A DNA stretch of 64,000 bases from Rahnella aquatilis CIP 78.65 = ATCC 33071 (GCF_000241955.1 NC_016818.1:1550001-1614000); one strand, 5' to 3'; shown: positions 21,080 to 32,280, counted from the stretch's first letter. Notes: a model not told the origin generated them from the sequence alone. A program made the numbers and translations.

Positions 21080-22540
21080 TTAGCGTCCGCACCGGTCTTT
21101 CTGCCGGGCGAGGCTGGCGATGCGTTTTGCCATGCCACGAAAAATAAACTGATGAGCGGGCATCATACTGAACCAGTAAAGCAGGCCGCTGAACCCTGCC
21201 GGATGCCACCAGGCACGCACATCCAGGCTGCGGCTTTCACCGTGGTCGGTAATGGTGAATGTTAAACGACCGAGCCCCGGCGCTTTCATGCCGAATAACA
21301 ACGCCAGCTCCCGCTGAGGTTTCAGCCCGATAACTTTCCAGCCATCAATTTTATCGCCGGGTTTCAGGAAGTCCCGTTCAGGACGGCCATATTTCACGCC
21401 GCCGCCGAGTAAATCGTCGATCCGTGCCCGTGTTTTCCACAAGCCGTTGGCATAGAAATACCCTTCAGCGCCCCCAAGCTGCTGGATGACTTTCCATAAT
21501 GCGGCTTTTGACGCCGACGTTTCCAGGGTGAAACCCGCCTGTTTCGGATAATAACCGTAGCCTGGCCGCCAGCGCGCACGGGCATCAGGATCATATCCCC
21601 AGTCCGGTGAATCCATGATTTGTTGCTGTTCTTTTTCCAGCGTACTGCGGATCGCCTCATCAAGGGGGATCAGTGTCTGCGGGATCAGCTTTTGCAGTTT
21701 CTCACTGTCAGCCGGTAAATCGTGGTTCAGCCCCTGGATCAGCGCTTTTGCCAGCGACGTCGGTACGGAGGTGATCAGGCTGAGAAAATATACCGAAACA
21801 AAAGCTGTCGGCAGGGGAACGGGGATCAGCCAGCGGCGTTTACCGCTCATCGCGATAAAGCGTTTAAACAGCGTCTGATAGCTGATGTATTCCGGTCCTG
21901 CCGCCTCCAGAATCTGATTTTCTGTGGCAGGCAGCGTCACCAGTCCCTGTAAATAATTAAGCAGATTTTCCAGTGCAATGGGTGATGATTTGGAGCGAAC
22001 CCAGCGCGGCGGCGTCAGCACCGGCAGGTTGTAAACCATGTCACGCATCACTTCAAACGCGGCAGAACCCGCGCCAATCACGATGCCGGTGCGCAGTTCC
22101 GTCACCGGAATTGTGCTCATGCGCAGTAAATCGCCGGTGAGTTTTCTTGCCTGCAAATGCGCCGAATGGTTGCCTTCCGGCTGCATCGAGCCGAGATAAA
22201 CAATGTGCTTAATGGAGGAATCTTTCAGTGCCAGCAGGGTGTGCTGCGCCGCCTGCCGTTCTTTTTCAAGTAAATCATCATCTTCTGCCATGGCATGCAC
22301 CAGATACACCAGCACGTCAGCACCTTCGAAGGCGGCGGCCAGCGTTTTACTCTGATAGACATCCGCGAAGCAGCAGCGGACGTTTGGCCATTTTTGCTGT
22401 TGCAGCCATTCGATACGGCGTGCGGCTGCCGTGACCTGAAAACCTTGCTGGCTCAGGTGCGCCGTCAGATGTTGCCCGATATACCCGCTGGCACCGAGAA
22501 CGACGATCCGGCCAGTGTGTGTCGTGATTGGCATTTCCAT
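21080..22540 (-). CDS. ybjT: SDR-like NAD-binding protein with DUF2867 domain, YbjT
   Basis: The 486-residue protein has an N-terminal Rossmann domain (IVVLGASGYIGQHL, residues 12-25) and a C-terminal DUF2867 half. It matches E. coli YbjT closely over MRDMVYNLPVLTPPRWVR and LLFGMKAPGLGR. Its function is unknown. Start codons at 22540 and 22534 are both possible. It is in an operon-like run with ltaE upstream. Confidence 0.88.
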   Translation of the reverse strand: MEMPITTHTGRIVVLGASGYIGQHLTAHLSQQGFQVTAAARRIEWLQQQKWPNVRCCFADVYQSKTLAAAFEGADVLVYLVHAMAEDDDLLEKERQAAQHTLLALKDSSIKHIVYLGSMQPEGNHSAHLQARKLTGDLLRMSTIPVTELRTGIVIGAGSAAFEVMRDMVYNLPVLTPPRWVRSKSSPIALENLLNYLQGLVTLPATENQILEAAGPEYISYQTLFKRFIAMSGKRRWLIPVPLPTAFVSVYFLSLITSVPTSLAKALIQGLNHDLPADSEKLQKLIPQTLIPLDEAIRSTLEKEQQQIMDSPDWGYDPDARARWRPGYGYYPKQAGFTLETSASKAALWKVIQQLGGAEGYFYANGLWKTRARIDDLLGGGVKYGRPERDFLKPGDKIDGWKVIGLKPQRELALLFGMKAPGLGRLTFTITDHGESRSLDVRAWWHPAGFSGLLYWFSMMPAHQFIFRGMAKRIASLARQKDRCGR

Positions 22541-22577
22541 TTGCTCGGTCAGTGTTAGGGAGATAAAGCAGAAAGTA

Positions 22578-22603
22578 CGGCGATACCGCGCAGGCTATCG
22601 CCG
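22578..22603 (-). terminator. possible ltaE terminator
   Basis: CGGCGATA (22578-22585) and TATCGCCG (22596-22603) form a perfect 8-bp stem just past the ltaE stop, followed on the minus strand by TACTTTC. The T tract is broken, so read-through into ybjT is possible. Confidence 0.45.
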
Positions 22604-22615
22604 TCAACCGGACTG

Positions 22616-23629
22616 TCAGGCGTGCTGATGCAGGAATTCCTGCCACAGCGCCACGACTTTTTGCAGATCTTCGCGGCTGATATTGATGTGCGTGAGCACG
22701 CGTGTCACGGGACCCGCGCTGATAATCACGCCACGCTCCAGCATCCATGGCCCCATTTTGGCGGCCAGTTCTGCGCTTTGTTTAATGTAAAGCACGTTGG
22801 TTTGCGCGCCGGGTTCTGCGATTTCTGCGCCAATTTTGCTCAGTTCTTCTGCCAGCCACTGTGCATTGTCATGATCATCTTTCAGACGTGCCACGTTGTT
22901 TTCCAGCGCGTAAATGGCCGCTGCGGCCAGAATACCGGACTGGCGCATGCCGCCGCCGGTCATTTTACGCCAGCGGTTGGCGCGCTGGATGTACTCTTTG
23001 CTGCCGACCAGCAGGGAGCCGATGGGCGCGCCCAGACCTTTCGACAGGCAAATAGTCAGCGTGTCGCAATACCGAGTGATCTCACGCAGTTCTACGTTCA
23101 GCGCCACTGCCGCATTCATGATACGCGCGCCGTCGATATGCAGTGCCAGCCCTTTTTCGCGGGTGAAAGCATACGCCTTTTGCAGATAATCCAGCGGAAG
23201 TACTTTGCCGCTGTGGGTATTTTCCAGGCTGAGCAGGCGGGTTCGGGCAAAATGGATATCATCCGGTTTGATGGCTGCCGCGACTTTATCCAGCGGGATA
23301 GAGCCGTCAGCATCCATATCCAGCGGCTGAGGCTGTATGCTGCCGAGCACCGCGGCTCCGCCCGCTTCGTACATATAATTGTGGGCTTTCTGACCCACAA
23401 TGTATTCCTCGCCGCGCTGGCAATGCGTCAGTAACGCCACCAGATTGGCCTGCGTGCCTGTCGGCAAAAACAGCGCCGCTTCTTTGCCACACAGCTTTGC
23501 CGCCATGTCCTGTAAAGCATTTACCGTCGGGTCATCGCCGTAGACATCATCGCCGACTTCAGCGCGGGCCATGGCCTGTCGCATAGCTTCACCGGGGCGG
23601 GTTACGGTATCACTGCGTAAGTCGATCAA
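22616..23629 (-). CDS. ltaE: low-specificity L-threonine aldolase
   Basis: LtaE is a PLP enzyme that cleaves L-threonine and L-allo-threonine to glycine and acetaldehyde. It has 337 residues (333 in E. coli). The start MIDLRSDTVTRPGEAM is characteristic, and the PLP lysine lies in TICLSKGLGAPIG. It precedes ybjT and follows poxB in the same direction, as in E. coli. Confidence 0.95.
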   Translation of the reverse strand: MIDLRSDTVTRPGEAMRQAMARAEVGDDVYGDDPTVNALQDMAAKLCGKEAALFLPTGTQANLVALLTHCQRGEEYIVGQKAHNYMYEAGGAAVLGSIQPQPLDMDADGSIPLDKVAAAIKPDDIHFARTRLLSLENTHSGKVLPLDYLQKAYAFTREKGLALHIDGARIMNAAVALNVELREITRYCDTLTICLSKGLGAPIGSLLVGSKEYIQRANRWRKMTGGGMRQSGILAAAAIYALENNVARLKDDHDNAQWLAEELSKIGAEIAEPGAQTNVLYIKQSAELAAKMGPWMLERGVIISAGPVTRVLTHINISREDLQKVVALWQEFLHQHA

Positions 23630-23730
23630 CGTGGCTTCCTTCTGGGTTATTGCCCGTCATACTTCGAATTATTTAGGGCTTAATAGTCGAGTTATTACTC
23701 GTCGAATCCTCCACTATAGCCCTGTCAGGG

Positions 23731-25455
23731 TTATCGCAGCCAGTTGGTTTTTGCCAGTTCGACCACTTCGTCGCCCCGGCCGCTGATCACCGCACGCAGC
23801 ATATACAGGCTGAAGCCTTTTGCCTGCTCGAATTTTATCTGCGGCGGCATCGCCAGTTCTTCAGTGGCGGTAATGACATCAATCAGCACCGGCCCTTCGT
23901 AAGCGAATGCATCCTGCAGCGCGGTGTCGATATCCGAAGCTTTTTCAACGCGGATGCCTTTGATGCCAGCCGCTTCAGCGATAGCGGCGAAATCCGGGTT
24001 TTTCAGCTCGGTGCCATCCGTCAGATAACCGCCCGATTTCATCTCCATCGCCACAAAGCCCAGCACGCTGTTGTTGAAAATGATGATTTTCACCGGCAGC
24101 TTTTGTTGCGCCAGGGTCAGGAAATCCCCCATCAGCATGGCAAAGCCGCCGTCGCCACACAGCGCTACCACCTGTCGTGTGCGGTCAATGGCCTGTGCGC
24201 CAATCGCCTGCGGCATGGCGTTGGCCATCGAGCCGTGGTTGAACGAACCGAGCAGGCGGCGCTGGCCGTTCATTTGCAGATAACGGCAGGCCCAGACGGT
24301 TGGTGTGCCGACGTCGCAGGTGAAAATGGCGTCGGCAGCAGCGAAGCGGCTGATTTGCTGCGCCAGATATTGCGGGTGGATTGGCTGCTTGTCGTTGGGT
24401 GTCGCCAGCCCGTCGAGATCTTTGCGTGCTTCTTCGTAATGCTTCAGTGCCTTGTCGAGGAACTTGCGCTCATTTTTTACCTGTAATTGCGGCAGAAGGG
24501 CGGTCAGGGTGGATTTGATGTCGCCGACCAGCGCCATATCCACATGGCAATGCGCGCCGATGCTGCCCGGATTAATATCGATCTGAATGATTTTTGCATC
24601 GGTCGGGTAGAAGGCGCGATACGGGAATTGCGTGCCGAGCAGAATCAGCGTATCGGCATTGAGCATGGCATGATAACCGGAAGAAAAGCCGATCAGCCCG
24701 GTCATGCCGACGCTGTACGGGTTATCCCATTCGATATGTTCTTTGCCCCGCAGCGCATGCACCACCGGCGCTTTCAGGGTTTCGGCGAGTTTAATCACTT
24801 CGTCGTGCGCTCCCGCACAACCGCTGCCGCACATCATCGTAATGTTGGTTGCGCCGTTCAGCAGTTCGGCGAGTTTCGCCAGTTCCGTGGGCTGAGGTGT
24901 GACTTTGGGCAGCACCGGCGGATACCAGCTGACTTTAGCGTCTTCCGGCGCAGGCTTGAGCGCCACATCACCCGGCAGCACAATCACGGACACGCCACGG
25001 TTGAGAATAGCTTTGCGCATGGCGATCGCCAGTACCTGAGGAAGTTGCTCGGGATTGCTGATCAGTTCGCAGTAATGGCTGCATTCACGGAATAATTCGG
25101 TCGGATGGGTTTCCTGGAAGTAACCGCTACCGATTTCGCTCGACGGGATATGCGCGGCAATGGCGACAACCGGCACGTGATTGCGATGGCAATCGAACAG
25201 GCCGTTAATAAGATGCAAATTACCGGGCCCGCAGGAACCGGCGCAGACCGCCAGTTCGCCGGTGATTTGCGCTTCGGCACCGGCGGCAAAGGCGGCCACT
25301 TCTTCATGGCGCGTGCCCAGCCATTCGATGGTACCCATGCGGTTCAGGCTGTCGCTCAGCCCGTTCAGGGAGTCGCCGGTGACGCCCCAGATCCTTTTTA
25401 CGCCTGCTGCCTCGAGAGTTTTTGCCAGATATGCTGCTACGCTTTGTTGTTTCAT
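23731..25455 (-). CDS. poxB: pyruvate dehydrogenase (quinone)/pyruvate oxidase
   Basis: PoxB is a peripheral membrane flavoprotein that converts pyruvate to acetate and CO2 and passes electrons to ubiquinone, mainly in stationary phase. The 574-residue protein (572 in E. coli) has the TPP motif [15 protein letters not shown] and the lipid-activated C-terminal tail ([17 protein letters not shown]). The ATG at 25455 has a GGAGGG ribosome site and gives the family start [14 protein letters not shown]. The frame extends to 25545 without support. Confidence 0.95.
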   Translation of the reverse strand: MKQQSVAAYLAKTLEAAGVKRIWGVTGDSLNGLSDSLNRMGTIEWLGTRHEEVAAFAAGAEAQITGELAVCAGSCGPGNLHLINGLFDCHRNHVPVVAIAAHIPSSEIGSGYFQETHPTELFRECSHYCELISNPEQLPQVLAIAMRKAILNRGVSVIVLPGDVALKPAPEDAKVSWYPPVLPKVTPQPTELAKLAELLNGATNITMMCGSGCAGAHDEVIKLAETLKAPVVHALRGKEHIEWDNPYSVGMTGLIGFSSGYHAMLNADTLILLGTQFPYRAFYPTDAKIIQIDINPGSIGAHCHVDMALVGDIKSTLTALLPQLQVKNERKFLDKALKHYEEARKDLDGLATPNDKQPIHPQYLAQQISRFAAADAIFTCDVGTPTVWACRYLQMNGQRRLLGSFNHGSMANAMPQAIGAQAIDRTRQVVALCGDGGFAMLMGDFLTLAQQKLPVKIIIFNNSVLGFVAMEMKSGGYLTDGTELKNPDFAAIAEAAGIKGIRVEKASDIDTALQDAFAYEGPVLIDVITATEELAMPPQIKFEQAKGFSLYMLRAVISGRGDEVVELAKTNWLR

Positions 25456-25634
25456 TACTGAATCCCTCCACTGATGCTGAAAAATAACTGCGTTAAGCAT
25501 AGTCCACTGATTACATCCTTGAATGTTCAGCTTTAAACCATACAAAAATATGCGGAGGAGGGAGGTGAAGTTTTGTAAATCTGCCCGCGCAGACTGTAAA
25601 AAGTCATGTGCGGGCAGGGCGTTAACGCGGAGGT

Positions 25635-26648
25635 TCAGGCGAGGGTGACGTCGCCCTGTAGCTGACAGCTACAGGCCAGCACATAGCCCTGGGCGACTTC
25701 TTCATCGGTCAGCGTCATGCTGCTGGTGGTCTGATAATCACCGGAAAGTATCCGGGTTTTACAGCTGCCGCATACGCCTGCACGGCAGGCCGCGGTGACC
25801 GGTAGCTTGTGCTGTTCCATGGCAGCCAGCAACGTAGACCCCACCGGTACGCGGTAATTCTGTAAGGGGGTCAGGCGGGTCAGTGTCAGTTGCTGATCAG
25901 CAGACACTTCCGCTTGCGCAGCCTGAAACTGTTCTTTGACGATATTCTCTGTCGCCGCGCCCAGTTCTTTTACCCATTCTCCGGCCAGTTGCATATAAGG
26001 CGCAGGGCCACAAATCATCACCCGTCGTTCACGGAGATCCGGCACCTGACTTTGCAATAAATCCTGGCTCAGACGTCCGGCGATTTGCCCCGGTTTTGCA
26101 TCCTGTTCAGCAAGAAGGGTCAGATTCAGTTGCGGATATTTTGCCGCAAGTTGCTGCCATTCTTCGGCAAAGATAATGTCCTGCGGGCTGCGCACGCTGT
26201 AAAACACCTGCACGCTTTGCGCCGGATGATGCGCCAGAATATCGCGGGTGACCGACATCACCGGCGTCACGCCACAGCCTGCCGCCAGCAATAACAAAGG
26301 CTGTTCCGTGTCACAGGTAAATTCGCCCTGCGCATCGCTCAGCCATAAATAATCACCGGGTTTAACCTGCTGTGTCAGCCACTCTGAACCTTTACCGCCT
26401 TCGATGCGGCGCACCGTCAGCTGGATAAAGCGGCTCTGACCCGGCGTGGAAGACAGGGTGTAGGCACGCTGTACGTCGCCACTCCGGGCAATATTCACCA
26501 GCGCAAACTGGCCGGGACGATAGGGATACACATCGTGATTAATCAGCGACAGCGTGCGGACATCCGGCGTTTCCTGTGTGACGGAATACACCTGCATGCG
26601 GTTCTGGCACAACGCGGTCGGCTGATCGGGAAATAAGGGAAAATTCAT
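25635..26648 (-). CDS. hcr: NADH oxidoreductase of the hybrid-cluster protein
   Basis: Hcr transfers electrons from NADH to Hcp. Its 337 residues hold a FAD domain ([12 protein letters not shown]), an NAD domain ([24 protein letters not shown]) and a C-terminal [2Fe-2S] ferredoxin domain ([10 protein letters not shown] and a final Cys in YVLACSC). It starts 6 nt after hcp, so they form one operon controlled from the hcp promoter. Confidence 0.94.
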   Translation of the reverse strand: MNFPLFPDQPTALCQNRMQVYSVTQETPDVRTLSLINHDVYPYRPGQFALVNIARSGDVQRAYTLSSTPGQSRFIQLTVRRIEGGKGSEWLTQQVKPGDYLWLSDAQGEFTCDTEQPLLLLAAGCGVTPVMSVTRDILAHHPAQSVQVFYSVRSPQDIIFAEEWQQLAAKYPQLNLTLLAEQDAKPGQIAGRLSQDLLQSQVPDLRERRVMICGPAPYMQLAGEWVKELGAATENIVKEQFQAAQAEVSADQQLTLTRLTPLQNYRVPVGSTLLAAMEQHKLPVTAACRAGVCGSCKTRILSGDYQTTSSMTLTDEEVAQGYVLACSCQLQGDVTLA

Positions 26649-26654
26649 CTCAGC

Positions 26655-28307
26655 TTACTCCGGCAGCATGGTTTTCAAATCCTGCTCAACCGAGGTGATT
26701 GCGCGCAGGCCAAATTTTTCATTCAGGATCGCCAGCAGGTTGTCGGTGAGGAAGGCCGGTGCCGTCGGGCCGGTGGCGATATTTTTTACGCCAAGCGACA
26801 GCAGGGTCAGCAGGATCACGATCGCTTTCTGTTCAAACCACGACAGCACCATACTCAGCGGTAAATCATTCACACCACAACCTAATTTCTCAGCCAGATT
26901 CACGGCCAGAATAATGGCGGAATACGCGTCGTTACACTGACCGACGTCCAGCAGGCGAGGCAGGCCTTCAAGCGTACCGAAATCCAGTTTGTTGAAGCGG
27001 TATTTGCCACAGGCCAGCGTCATGATCAGGCAGTCCTGCGGTACGCTGCGCGCCAGATCGGTGAAGTAGCTGCGTTCGCCGCGGCTGCCGTCGCACCCGC
27101 CGATCAGGAAGATATGGCGCAGTTTTTTCGCGGCAACTAAATCAATCACGGTGTCTGCCGCGCTGAGTAAGGTCTGGCGGCCAAATCCGACGGTAATTTC
27201 CTGTTCAATTTCGCTGTAACGGAAGCCCGGAAGCTGCAACGCCTGTGCAATCACCGGCGCAAAGTCTTCGCCTTCCAGATGCTGTACGCCCGGCCAGCCG
27301 ACGATGCTGCGGGTCCAGATACGGTCACCATAATTGCCGACATTCGGGTCAATGATACAGTTTGAGGTCATGACGACAGGGCCGGGGAATTTGGCGAATT
27401 CCACCTGCTGATTTTGCCAGCCGCTGCCGTAGTTACCGGCCAGATGCGGGAATTTTTTCAGTTCGGGATAACCGTGCGCTGGCAACATTTCGCCGTGGGT
27501 GTAAATGTTGATGCCGGTGCCTGCGGTTTGCTCGAGCAGCATCTGCAAATCTTTCAGGTCGTGACCGGAGATCAAAATTGCTTTGCCTGCCAGCGGACGG
27601 ACGTTTACCGCGGTCGGTTGCGGATGTCCGTAAGCGTCAGTTTCACCTTTGTCCAGAATGGCCATCACGCCAAAGTTCATTTTGCCGATGGCCATCGCGT
27701 TCGCGAGCAGTTCGCCCATGTCCGACGGTTGCGTGCCGAGCCATGCCATCAGACGATGATATTCGGCGTAAATGGCGGTATCAGACTGGCCCAGAACATG
27801 GGCGTGCTCCATATACGCCGCCGCTCCTTTCAGTCCATACAGGCACAGCATACGCAGGCCGTGAATGTCATCGCCGATCTGCGCTTTGTCACCGTTGAGG
27901 GCAAATTGCTGCGCCTGTTGTTGCAGCTCGCTAAGCTTATCACTTACCAGTTCCAGGGCGGCCAGCGGATGACTGACGGTAATTTGCGGATCCATCAGAC
28001 GGCAGCGGACGGCCAGTGATTCGCGGTAAAGCACGGCTTCACGGGCGTACCCGACGATACGGTCAGAATCGAAGTTTACGTTGGTCAGCGTGGAGAAAAA
28101 GGCGCGGGGTGCGAAGCTGTCGATCTCTTCATCAATGATGCCATAGCCTCGTGCGGTCAGTGCCCAGGCGGATAAACCTTCTAATACCGCGACCAGTAAG
28201 TCTTGTAAATCAGAGGTTTCTGCCGTTTTGCCACACATACCTTGCGCATACGCGCAACCATTGCCCGCCGGGGTACGGACTGTTTGTTCACATTGCACAC
28301 AAAACAT
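26655..28307 (-). CDS. hcp: hybrid-cluster protein (hydroxylamine/NO reductase)
   Basis: Hcp holds a [4Fe-4S] or [2Fe-2S] cluster and a 4Fe-2S-2O hybrid cluster. It reduces NO and takes part in protein S-nitrosylation under anaerobic conditions. The 550-residue length and the N-terminal cysteine set ([25 protein letters not shown]) match E. coli Hcp, and the hybrid-cluster ligand segments are present ([31 protein letters not shown]). An NsrR-type site lies upstream. Confidence 0.96.
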   Translation of the reverse strand: MFCVQCEQTVRTPAGNGCAYAQGMCGKTAETSDLQDLLVAVLEGLSAWALTARGYGIIDEEIDSFAPRAFFSTLTNVNFDSDRIVGYAREAVLYRESLAVRCRLMDPQITVSHPLAALELVSDKLSELQQQAQQFALNGDKAQIGDDIHGLRMLCLYGLKGAAAYMEHAHVLGQSDTAIYAEYHRLMAWLGTQPSDMGELLANAMAIGKMNFGVMAILDKGETDAYGHPQPTAVNVRPLAGKAILISGHDLKDLQMLLEQTAGTGINIYTHGEMLPAHGYPELKKFPHLAGNYGSGWQNQQVEFAKFPGPVVMTSNCIIDPNVGNYGDRIWTRSIVGWPGVQHLEGEDFAPVIAQALQLPGFRYSEIEQEITVGFGRQTLLSAADTVIDLVAAKKLRHIFLIGGCDGSRGERSYFTDLARSVPQDCLIMTLACGKYRFNKLDFGTLEGLPRLLDVGQCNDAYSAIILAVNLAEKLGCGVNDLPLSMVLSWFEQKAIVILLTLLSLGVKNIATGPTAPAFLTDNLLAILNEKFGLRAITSVEQDLKTMLPE

Positions 28308-28322
28308 AATGAGGTCCTTTTA

Positions 28323-28345
28323 AAGTTGCATTTGAAATGCTTGTT
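28323..28345 (-). promoter_or_regulatory. NsrR-type operator of hcp-hcr
   Basis: AAGTTGCATTT-G-AAATGCTTGTT is an 11-1-11 inverted repeat close to the NsrR consensus. It lies 16 bp upstream of the hcp start, the right place for NO-relieved repression. Confidence 0.7.
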
Positions 28346-28471
28346 TTGATGCAAGCCTAGAACTGGCTGAGACAGAAATGAAGGGATTTTTAAGACAAAG
28401 TGACGCGGAGTTGATTTATCGCAATTTTTGCGGGAGGTTCCCGCTGCGGGAAGGCAGCGGGACGGACAGGA

Positions 28472-29371
28472 TCATGCAGAGAAAAAGGCCATTAGGACCG
28501 GGGCAATCAGGCTGAGGATAAATCCGTGTACCACGGCTGGCGGCACCATATCCAGCCCGCCGCTGCGCTGCAATACCGGCAGGGTAAAGTCCATGGATGT
28601 CGCGCCGCACAGGCCGAGCGCCGTTGAACGGCTGCTGCGTACCAGTGTCGGGATCAGCATAATGGCGCAAAGTTCACGGGCCAGATCGTTAAAAAAGGCC
28701 GCGCTGCCAATCACCGGGCCAAAAGAATCGGTCAGAACGATGCCGGAAAGCGAATACCAGCCATAACCGGAGGCGATGGCCAGCCCGGTTTTCAGCGGTA
28801 AACCCAGCAGCAGGGCGGCCAGTGCGCCGCCAATCAGGGCGCTGAGGGCGACCACTATCGCCACCATCATGCCGCGACGGTTCAGGATGATCTGGCGCAG
28901 AGTCATGCTGCTGTTACGCAGTTGCAGACCCACCAGCGCCAGCAGGAATAACAGCGCAATTTCGCTGGCCTGCGACGCGAACGTCAGCCAGTGCCATTGT
29001 GTCAGGCCCAGGGCAAAACCCCCGACCACCACGCCGCACAGTTTCAGTGATTCGAGCGCCATATGAATGCGGGACGGTAACTTTTCCTGTTTATACTGCG
29101 TTTTCCAGGGCTTGCGGCGTTCCAGCAGCCACAGCGCGGCGTAGTTCATCACGAAGATGCACAGGAAACAGACGGCGGCATATTTGAAAATCAGCAGCAA
29201 ATTCGCGCTGAGATTATCGAGGAAAGCCAGACTGATACCCATAATGAACAGGATGACGTACACCATCCAGCTCAGTAACTGGTTAACAAGATGCAAGAGG
29301 GCACGGTTTTTAAGCGGAATGAGATAGCCGGCAATCAGCGGCAGGAGAATAATTAACAGCCCGGAGTACAT
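28472..29371 (-). CDS. lysO: L-lysine exporter LysO
   Basis: LysO (formerly YbjE) exports lysine and its antimetabolite thialysine. The 299-residue length equals E. coli LysO. About eight hydrophobic segments are visible and the C-terminal half is highly conserved (GYGWYSLSGI, TALGLCGATSMDFTLPV). The ATG at 29371 (MYSGLLIILLPLIAGYL) starts the first helix. The frame extends to 29512 but the extra residues are not family-like. The ribosome site is weak. Confidence 0.94.
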   Translation of the reverse strand: MYSGLLIILLPLIAGYLIPLKNRALLHLVNQLLSWMVYVILFIMGISLAFLDNLSANLLLIFKYAAVCFLCIFVMNYAALWLLERRKPWKTQYKQEKLPSRIHMALESLKLCGVVVGGFALGLTQWHWLTFASQASEIALLFLLALVGLQLRNSSMTLRQIILNRRGMMVAIVVALSALIGGALAALLLGLPLKTGLAIASGYGWYSLSGIVLTDSFGPVIGSAAFFNDLARELCAIMLIPTLVRSSRSTALGLCGATSMDFTLPVLQRSGGLDMVPPAVVHGFILSLIAPVLMAFFSA

Positions 29372-29560
29372 GATGCAAAAGTCCCTGAAAAGTGTGATCC
29401 CGTGAGTGGTGCGCAGCACAGAAAATGCCGCCCGCCACGCTAACGAAAAGTTATCGGACTGTAAAGCAGCTTTGGCGCGCAGAGATATCTCAGCGCGCTT
29501 GACCTGAACCAATTTTTAACGCCATGCTCAGGAAAGCTTTGAGCGCACAGGAGGCGTCTG

Positions 29561-31294
29561 ATGTATCTGGAACGTGTTGATATTGTCGGTTTTCGCGGGA
29601 TTAACCGCCTGTCTTTGACGCTGACGCAGCCCGCGCAACGTGGCGCATCGATTACCGGTTCTGTCCATCAGGGGCAGGCCGAATCCTTTCTGACCAACAC
29701 CGTGTTAATCGGCGAGAACGCCTGGGGGAAATCCAGCCTGCTCGATGCCTTAACCTTGCTGCTTTCCCCGGAACCCAAACTGTATTGCTTTAAAGAGGAG
29801 GATTTCTATTTCCCGGCGGGCGAAGAGGAATCCAAATCACAGTATCTGCACGTGGTGTTTACGTTTTGCGAGAACCAGGCGGGGCATCATATGTCGCCGC
29901 GGTTTAATCCGCTCTCACCGCTTTGGGTGAAATGTGCTGACAAACTGAACCGTATTTATTACCGGCTGGAAGGCGAGCTGGACGACGATGGCAGCGTGAT
30001 GACGCTGCGCAGTTTCCTGTCGTCCAACGGCCAGCCTTTAAATCTGACGACGATAGATCCGCTGGCGCAGGCGCTGATCCGCCTGAATCCGGTATTACGT
30101 TTACGCGATGCCCGTTTTATCCGTCGTCTGCGCAGTGAAACGCTGGCACCGCGGCTGGCAGTCAATAATGAAGAACTGGCAAAGCAGCTCGATGAACTGA
30201 CGCGCGAACTGGTCCACAGCCCGCAGACGCTGAAAAACAGCGAACTGCGCAGTGGCCTGTCGGCGATGCGACAACTGCTGGAACACTATTTTGCCGAGCA
30301 GGGGACTTCCAGCAGCGCGCCATGGCAGCAAAAGCGTCATGGCCGGGCGGAGAGCCGACGCGCATGGCGTTCGCTGGATAACATCAATCGCATGATTGCC
30401 GAGCCCAACAGCCGCAGTATGCGGGTGATGCTGCTTGGCATGTTCTCTACGTTGTTACAGGCGAAAGGTTCGGTGGTGCTGCATCCGGATGCCCGGCCAC
30501 TGTTACTCATCGAAGACCCTGAAACCCGTTTGCATCCGATTATGTTGTCGGTGGCCTGGGGGTTACTGGATCAGTTACCGTTACAGCGCATCACCACCAC
30601 TAACTCCGGCGATTTGTTGTCGCTGGTACCGGTTGAGCAAATATGCAGACTGGTGCGTGAGTCCGGTCGTGTCGCGGCTTACGCCATCGGTCCTGAAGGG
30701 CTGAGCATGGAAGACAGCCGTCGTATCGCTTTCCATATACGTTTTAACCGGCCCTCGTCTTTATTCGCCCGCTGCTGGCTGCTGGTGGAAGGCGAAACCG
30801 AAGTCTGGTTGCTGAATCAACTGGCGCGTCAGTGTGGTTATCATTTTGAATCGGAAGGGATAAAGGTTATTGAGTTTGCACAATGTGGCCTGAAGCCTCT
30901 GCTGCGTTTTGCGCGGCAAATGGGCATCGAATGGCATGCGCTGGTCGACGGTGACGAGGCGGGTCGCAAATATGCGGCAACAGTGATTGCGAACGTGGAA
31001 AATCACAACGATACGCTGCGGTATCGCCTGACTGCATTGCCGTCACAGGATATCGAGCACTTTCTGTATCGTGACGGTTTTGAGGACGTTTACCGCAAGA
31101 ATGCGGCGATACCGGACAATGTACCGATGTCGCCGAGAAGAATTATCGATAAAGCCATTCACCGCAGTTCAAAGCCGGACCTGGCGATTGATGTGGCACT
31201 TGCGGCCTCACTGAGGGGAACCTCGTCGATTCCTCCGCTGCTGCGGCAAATGTTTTCCCGCGTGGCATGGCTGGCACGCGGCAGGGCAGATTAA
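29561..31294 (+). CDS. ybjD: OLD-family ATP-dependent endonuclease-like protein YbjD
   Basis: YbjD has an N-terminal ABC-type ATPase and a C-terminal Toprim domain, like OLD nucleases. Its cellular role is unknown. Visible are Walker A GENAWGKSS near residue 52, Walker B PLLLIEDPETRLHP, and the Toprim acidic motifs VEGETE and DGDEAG. It has 577 residues against about 552 in E. coli. Most of the difference is an insertion of about 22 residues just before Walker A. It converges on ybjX with a 4-bp overlap. Confidence 0.92.
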   Translation: MYLERVDIVGFRGINRLSLTLTQPAQRGASITGSVHQGQAESFLTNTVLIGENAWGKSSLLDALTLLLSPEPKLYCFKEEDFYFPAGEEESKSQYLHVVFTFCENQAGHHMSPRFNPLSPLWVKCADKLNRIYYRLEGELDDDGSVMTLRSFLSSNGQPLNLTTIDPLAQALIRLNPVLRLRDARFIRRLRSETLAPRLAVNNEELAKQLDELTRELVHSPQTLKNSELRSGLSAMRQLLEHYFAEQGTSSSAPWQQKRHGRAESRRAWRSLDNINRMIAEPNSRSMRVMLLGMFSTLLQAKGSVVLHPDARPLLLIEDPETRLHPIMLSVAWGLLDQLPLQRITTTNSGDLLSLVPVEQICRLVRESGRVAAYAIGPEGLSMEDSRRIAFHIRFNRPSSLFARCWLLVEGETEVWLLNQLARQCGYHFESEGIKVIEFAQCGLKPLLRFARQMGIEWHALVDGDEAGRKYAATVIANVENHNDTLRYRLTALPSQDIEHFLYRDGFEDVYRKNAAIPDNVPMSPRRIIDKAIHRSSKPDLAIDVALAASLRGTSSIPPLLRQMFSRVAWLARGRAD

Positions 31295-32280
31295 GCGGCA
31301 TGGCTGTTTTCAGTCATCGCCGGATGACCATGACCGCTGGAGAAAGTGTGACGGATCTGCGTTTCCAGATCGTCTAACAGCTGGTAGCGGCGACGATACT
31401 CCGAGCGCCGTTTACTGGCGATTTCTTCCAGCGGGCGATGGGCAATCTGCGACGGTAAATGGAAATAGCCATCATCGCCCGGTTTTGCGTCCAGGGTTTC
31501 CCAGAAACTGTCGTAATCGGCAAACACCATGCCTTTGCGTTTTTTGTAACGCGGGTTTTCATAAATATGGGTGTGATTACCCACCGCTACGATTTGCTGC
31601 ATGCCGGTCACATCCGCGAGTGTGGTCAGCGCTTCAATCACCAGGCGTTTCGGGAATAAACCGTGACAGGCTTTGGTCGCGGTCTGAATTTCCTGGTGAT
31701 CAACATGCGCACGCGGCCCCTGTAACGCACCGATGAACAGCGTCGGACGGCCCAGATAGACTATAAACGAGAACGTCACAATCGCAATCGGCTCACCCTG
31801 CGGATTATTAAAGGTCAGGGTGGCTTCTCCTTCTTTATCCAGACGACTGACAGCATTAAAGGTGACAGAAAAATGCTGCCCCTCTTTGCCGGTCAGCGTG
31901 GCAATCGGCATCGGTTTTTTATTCAGATAGCCATGATTAATCGCGTCAGGCAGGCAATGGCCAATCATATCGTAATGATCGGTGATGCGTTTCATTGCCT
32001 GTTCCGGGGTGATATTCGCCGACTGATAGGCGCGGTGTAGCTTACAGGGCAGGCTGGGCATGGCGGTCAGAATTTCGTCGCGCTGCGGATGCTGTGCCAG
32101 ATAATCAAGCATCCCAATTGTTCTGCGCGGGTGCGCCAGCGTGCGGAAAAGAAATTTGAGGCGATAGCGCGGTAATTCCCATGACGGCCCCGGCGTGATC
32201 TGACGGGAGAGCAAGGCCTTCATTAACTGAAGGCCGGAAAGTGGCGCCTTTTCTACAGAAGGGTAGCCGTAAGTAGTCAT
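31291..32280 (-). CDS. ybjX: DUF535/VirK family protein YbjX
   Basis: The 329-residue protein matches E. coli YbjX (about 330 residues) and the VirK/DUF535 family. Salmonella relatives are PhoP-linked and involved in envelope modification or stress. Key segments are LGRPTLFIGALQGPRAH and ETLDAKPGDDGYFHLP. No clear PhoP box was found upstream. Its stop overlaps the ybjD stop on the other strand. Confidence 0.88.
   Translation of the reverse strand: MTTYGYPSVEKAPLSGLQLMKALLSRQITPGPSWELPRYRLKFLFRTLAHPRRTIGMLDYLAQHPQRDEILTAMPSLPCKLHRAYQSANITPEQAMKRITDHYDMIGHCLPDAINHGYLNKKPMPIATLTGKEGQHFSVTFNAVSRLDKEGEATLTFNNPQGEPIAIVTFSFIVYLGRPTLFIGALQGPRAHVDHQEIQTATKACHGLFPKRLVIEALTTLADVTGMQQIVAVGNHTHIYENPRYKKRKGMVFADYDSFWETLDAKPGDDGYFHLPSQIAHRPLEEIASKRRSEYRRRYQLLDDLETQIRHTFSSGHGHPAMTENSHAA

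Noticed and set aside
28405..28430. FNR site upstream of hcp
   Set aside because: TTGATTTATCGCAA fits only one half of the FNR consensus well; not enough to call.
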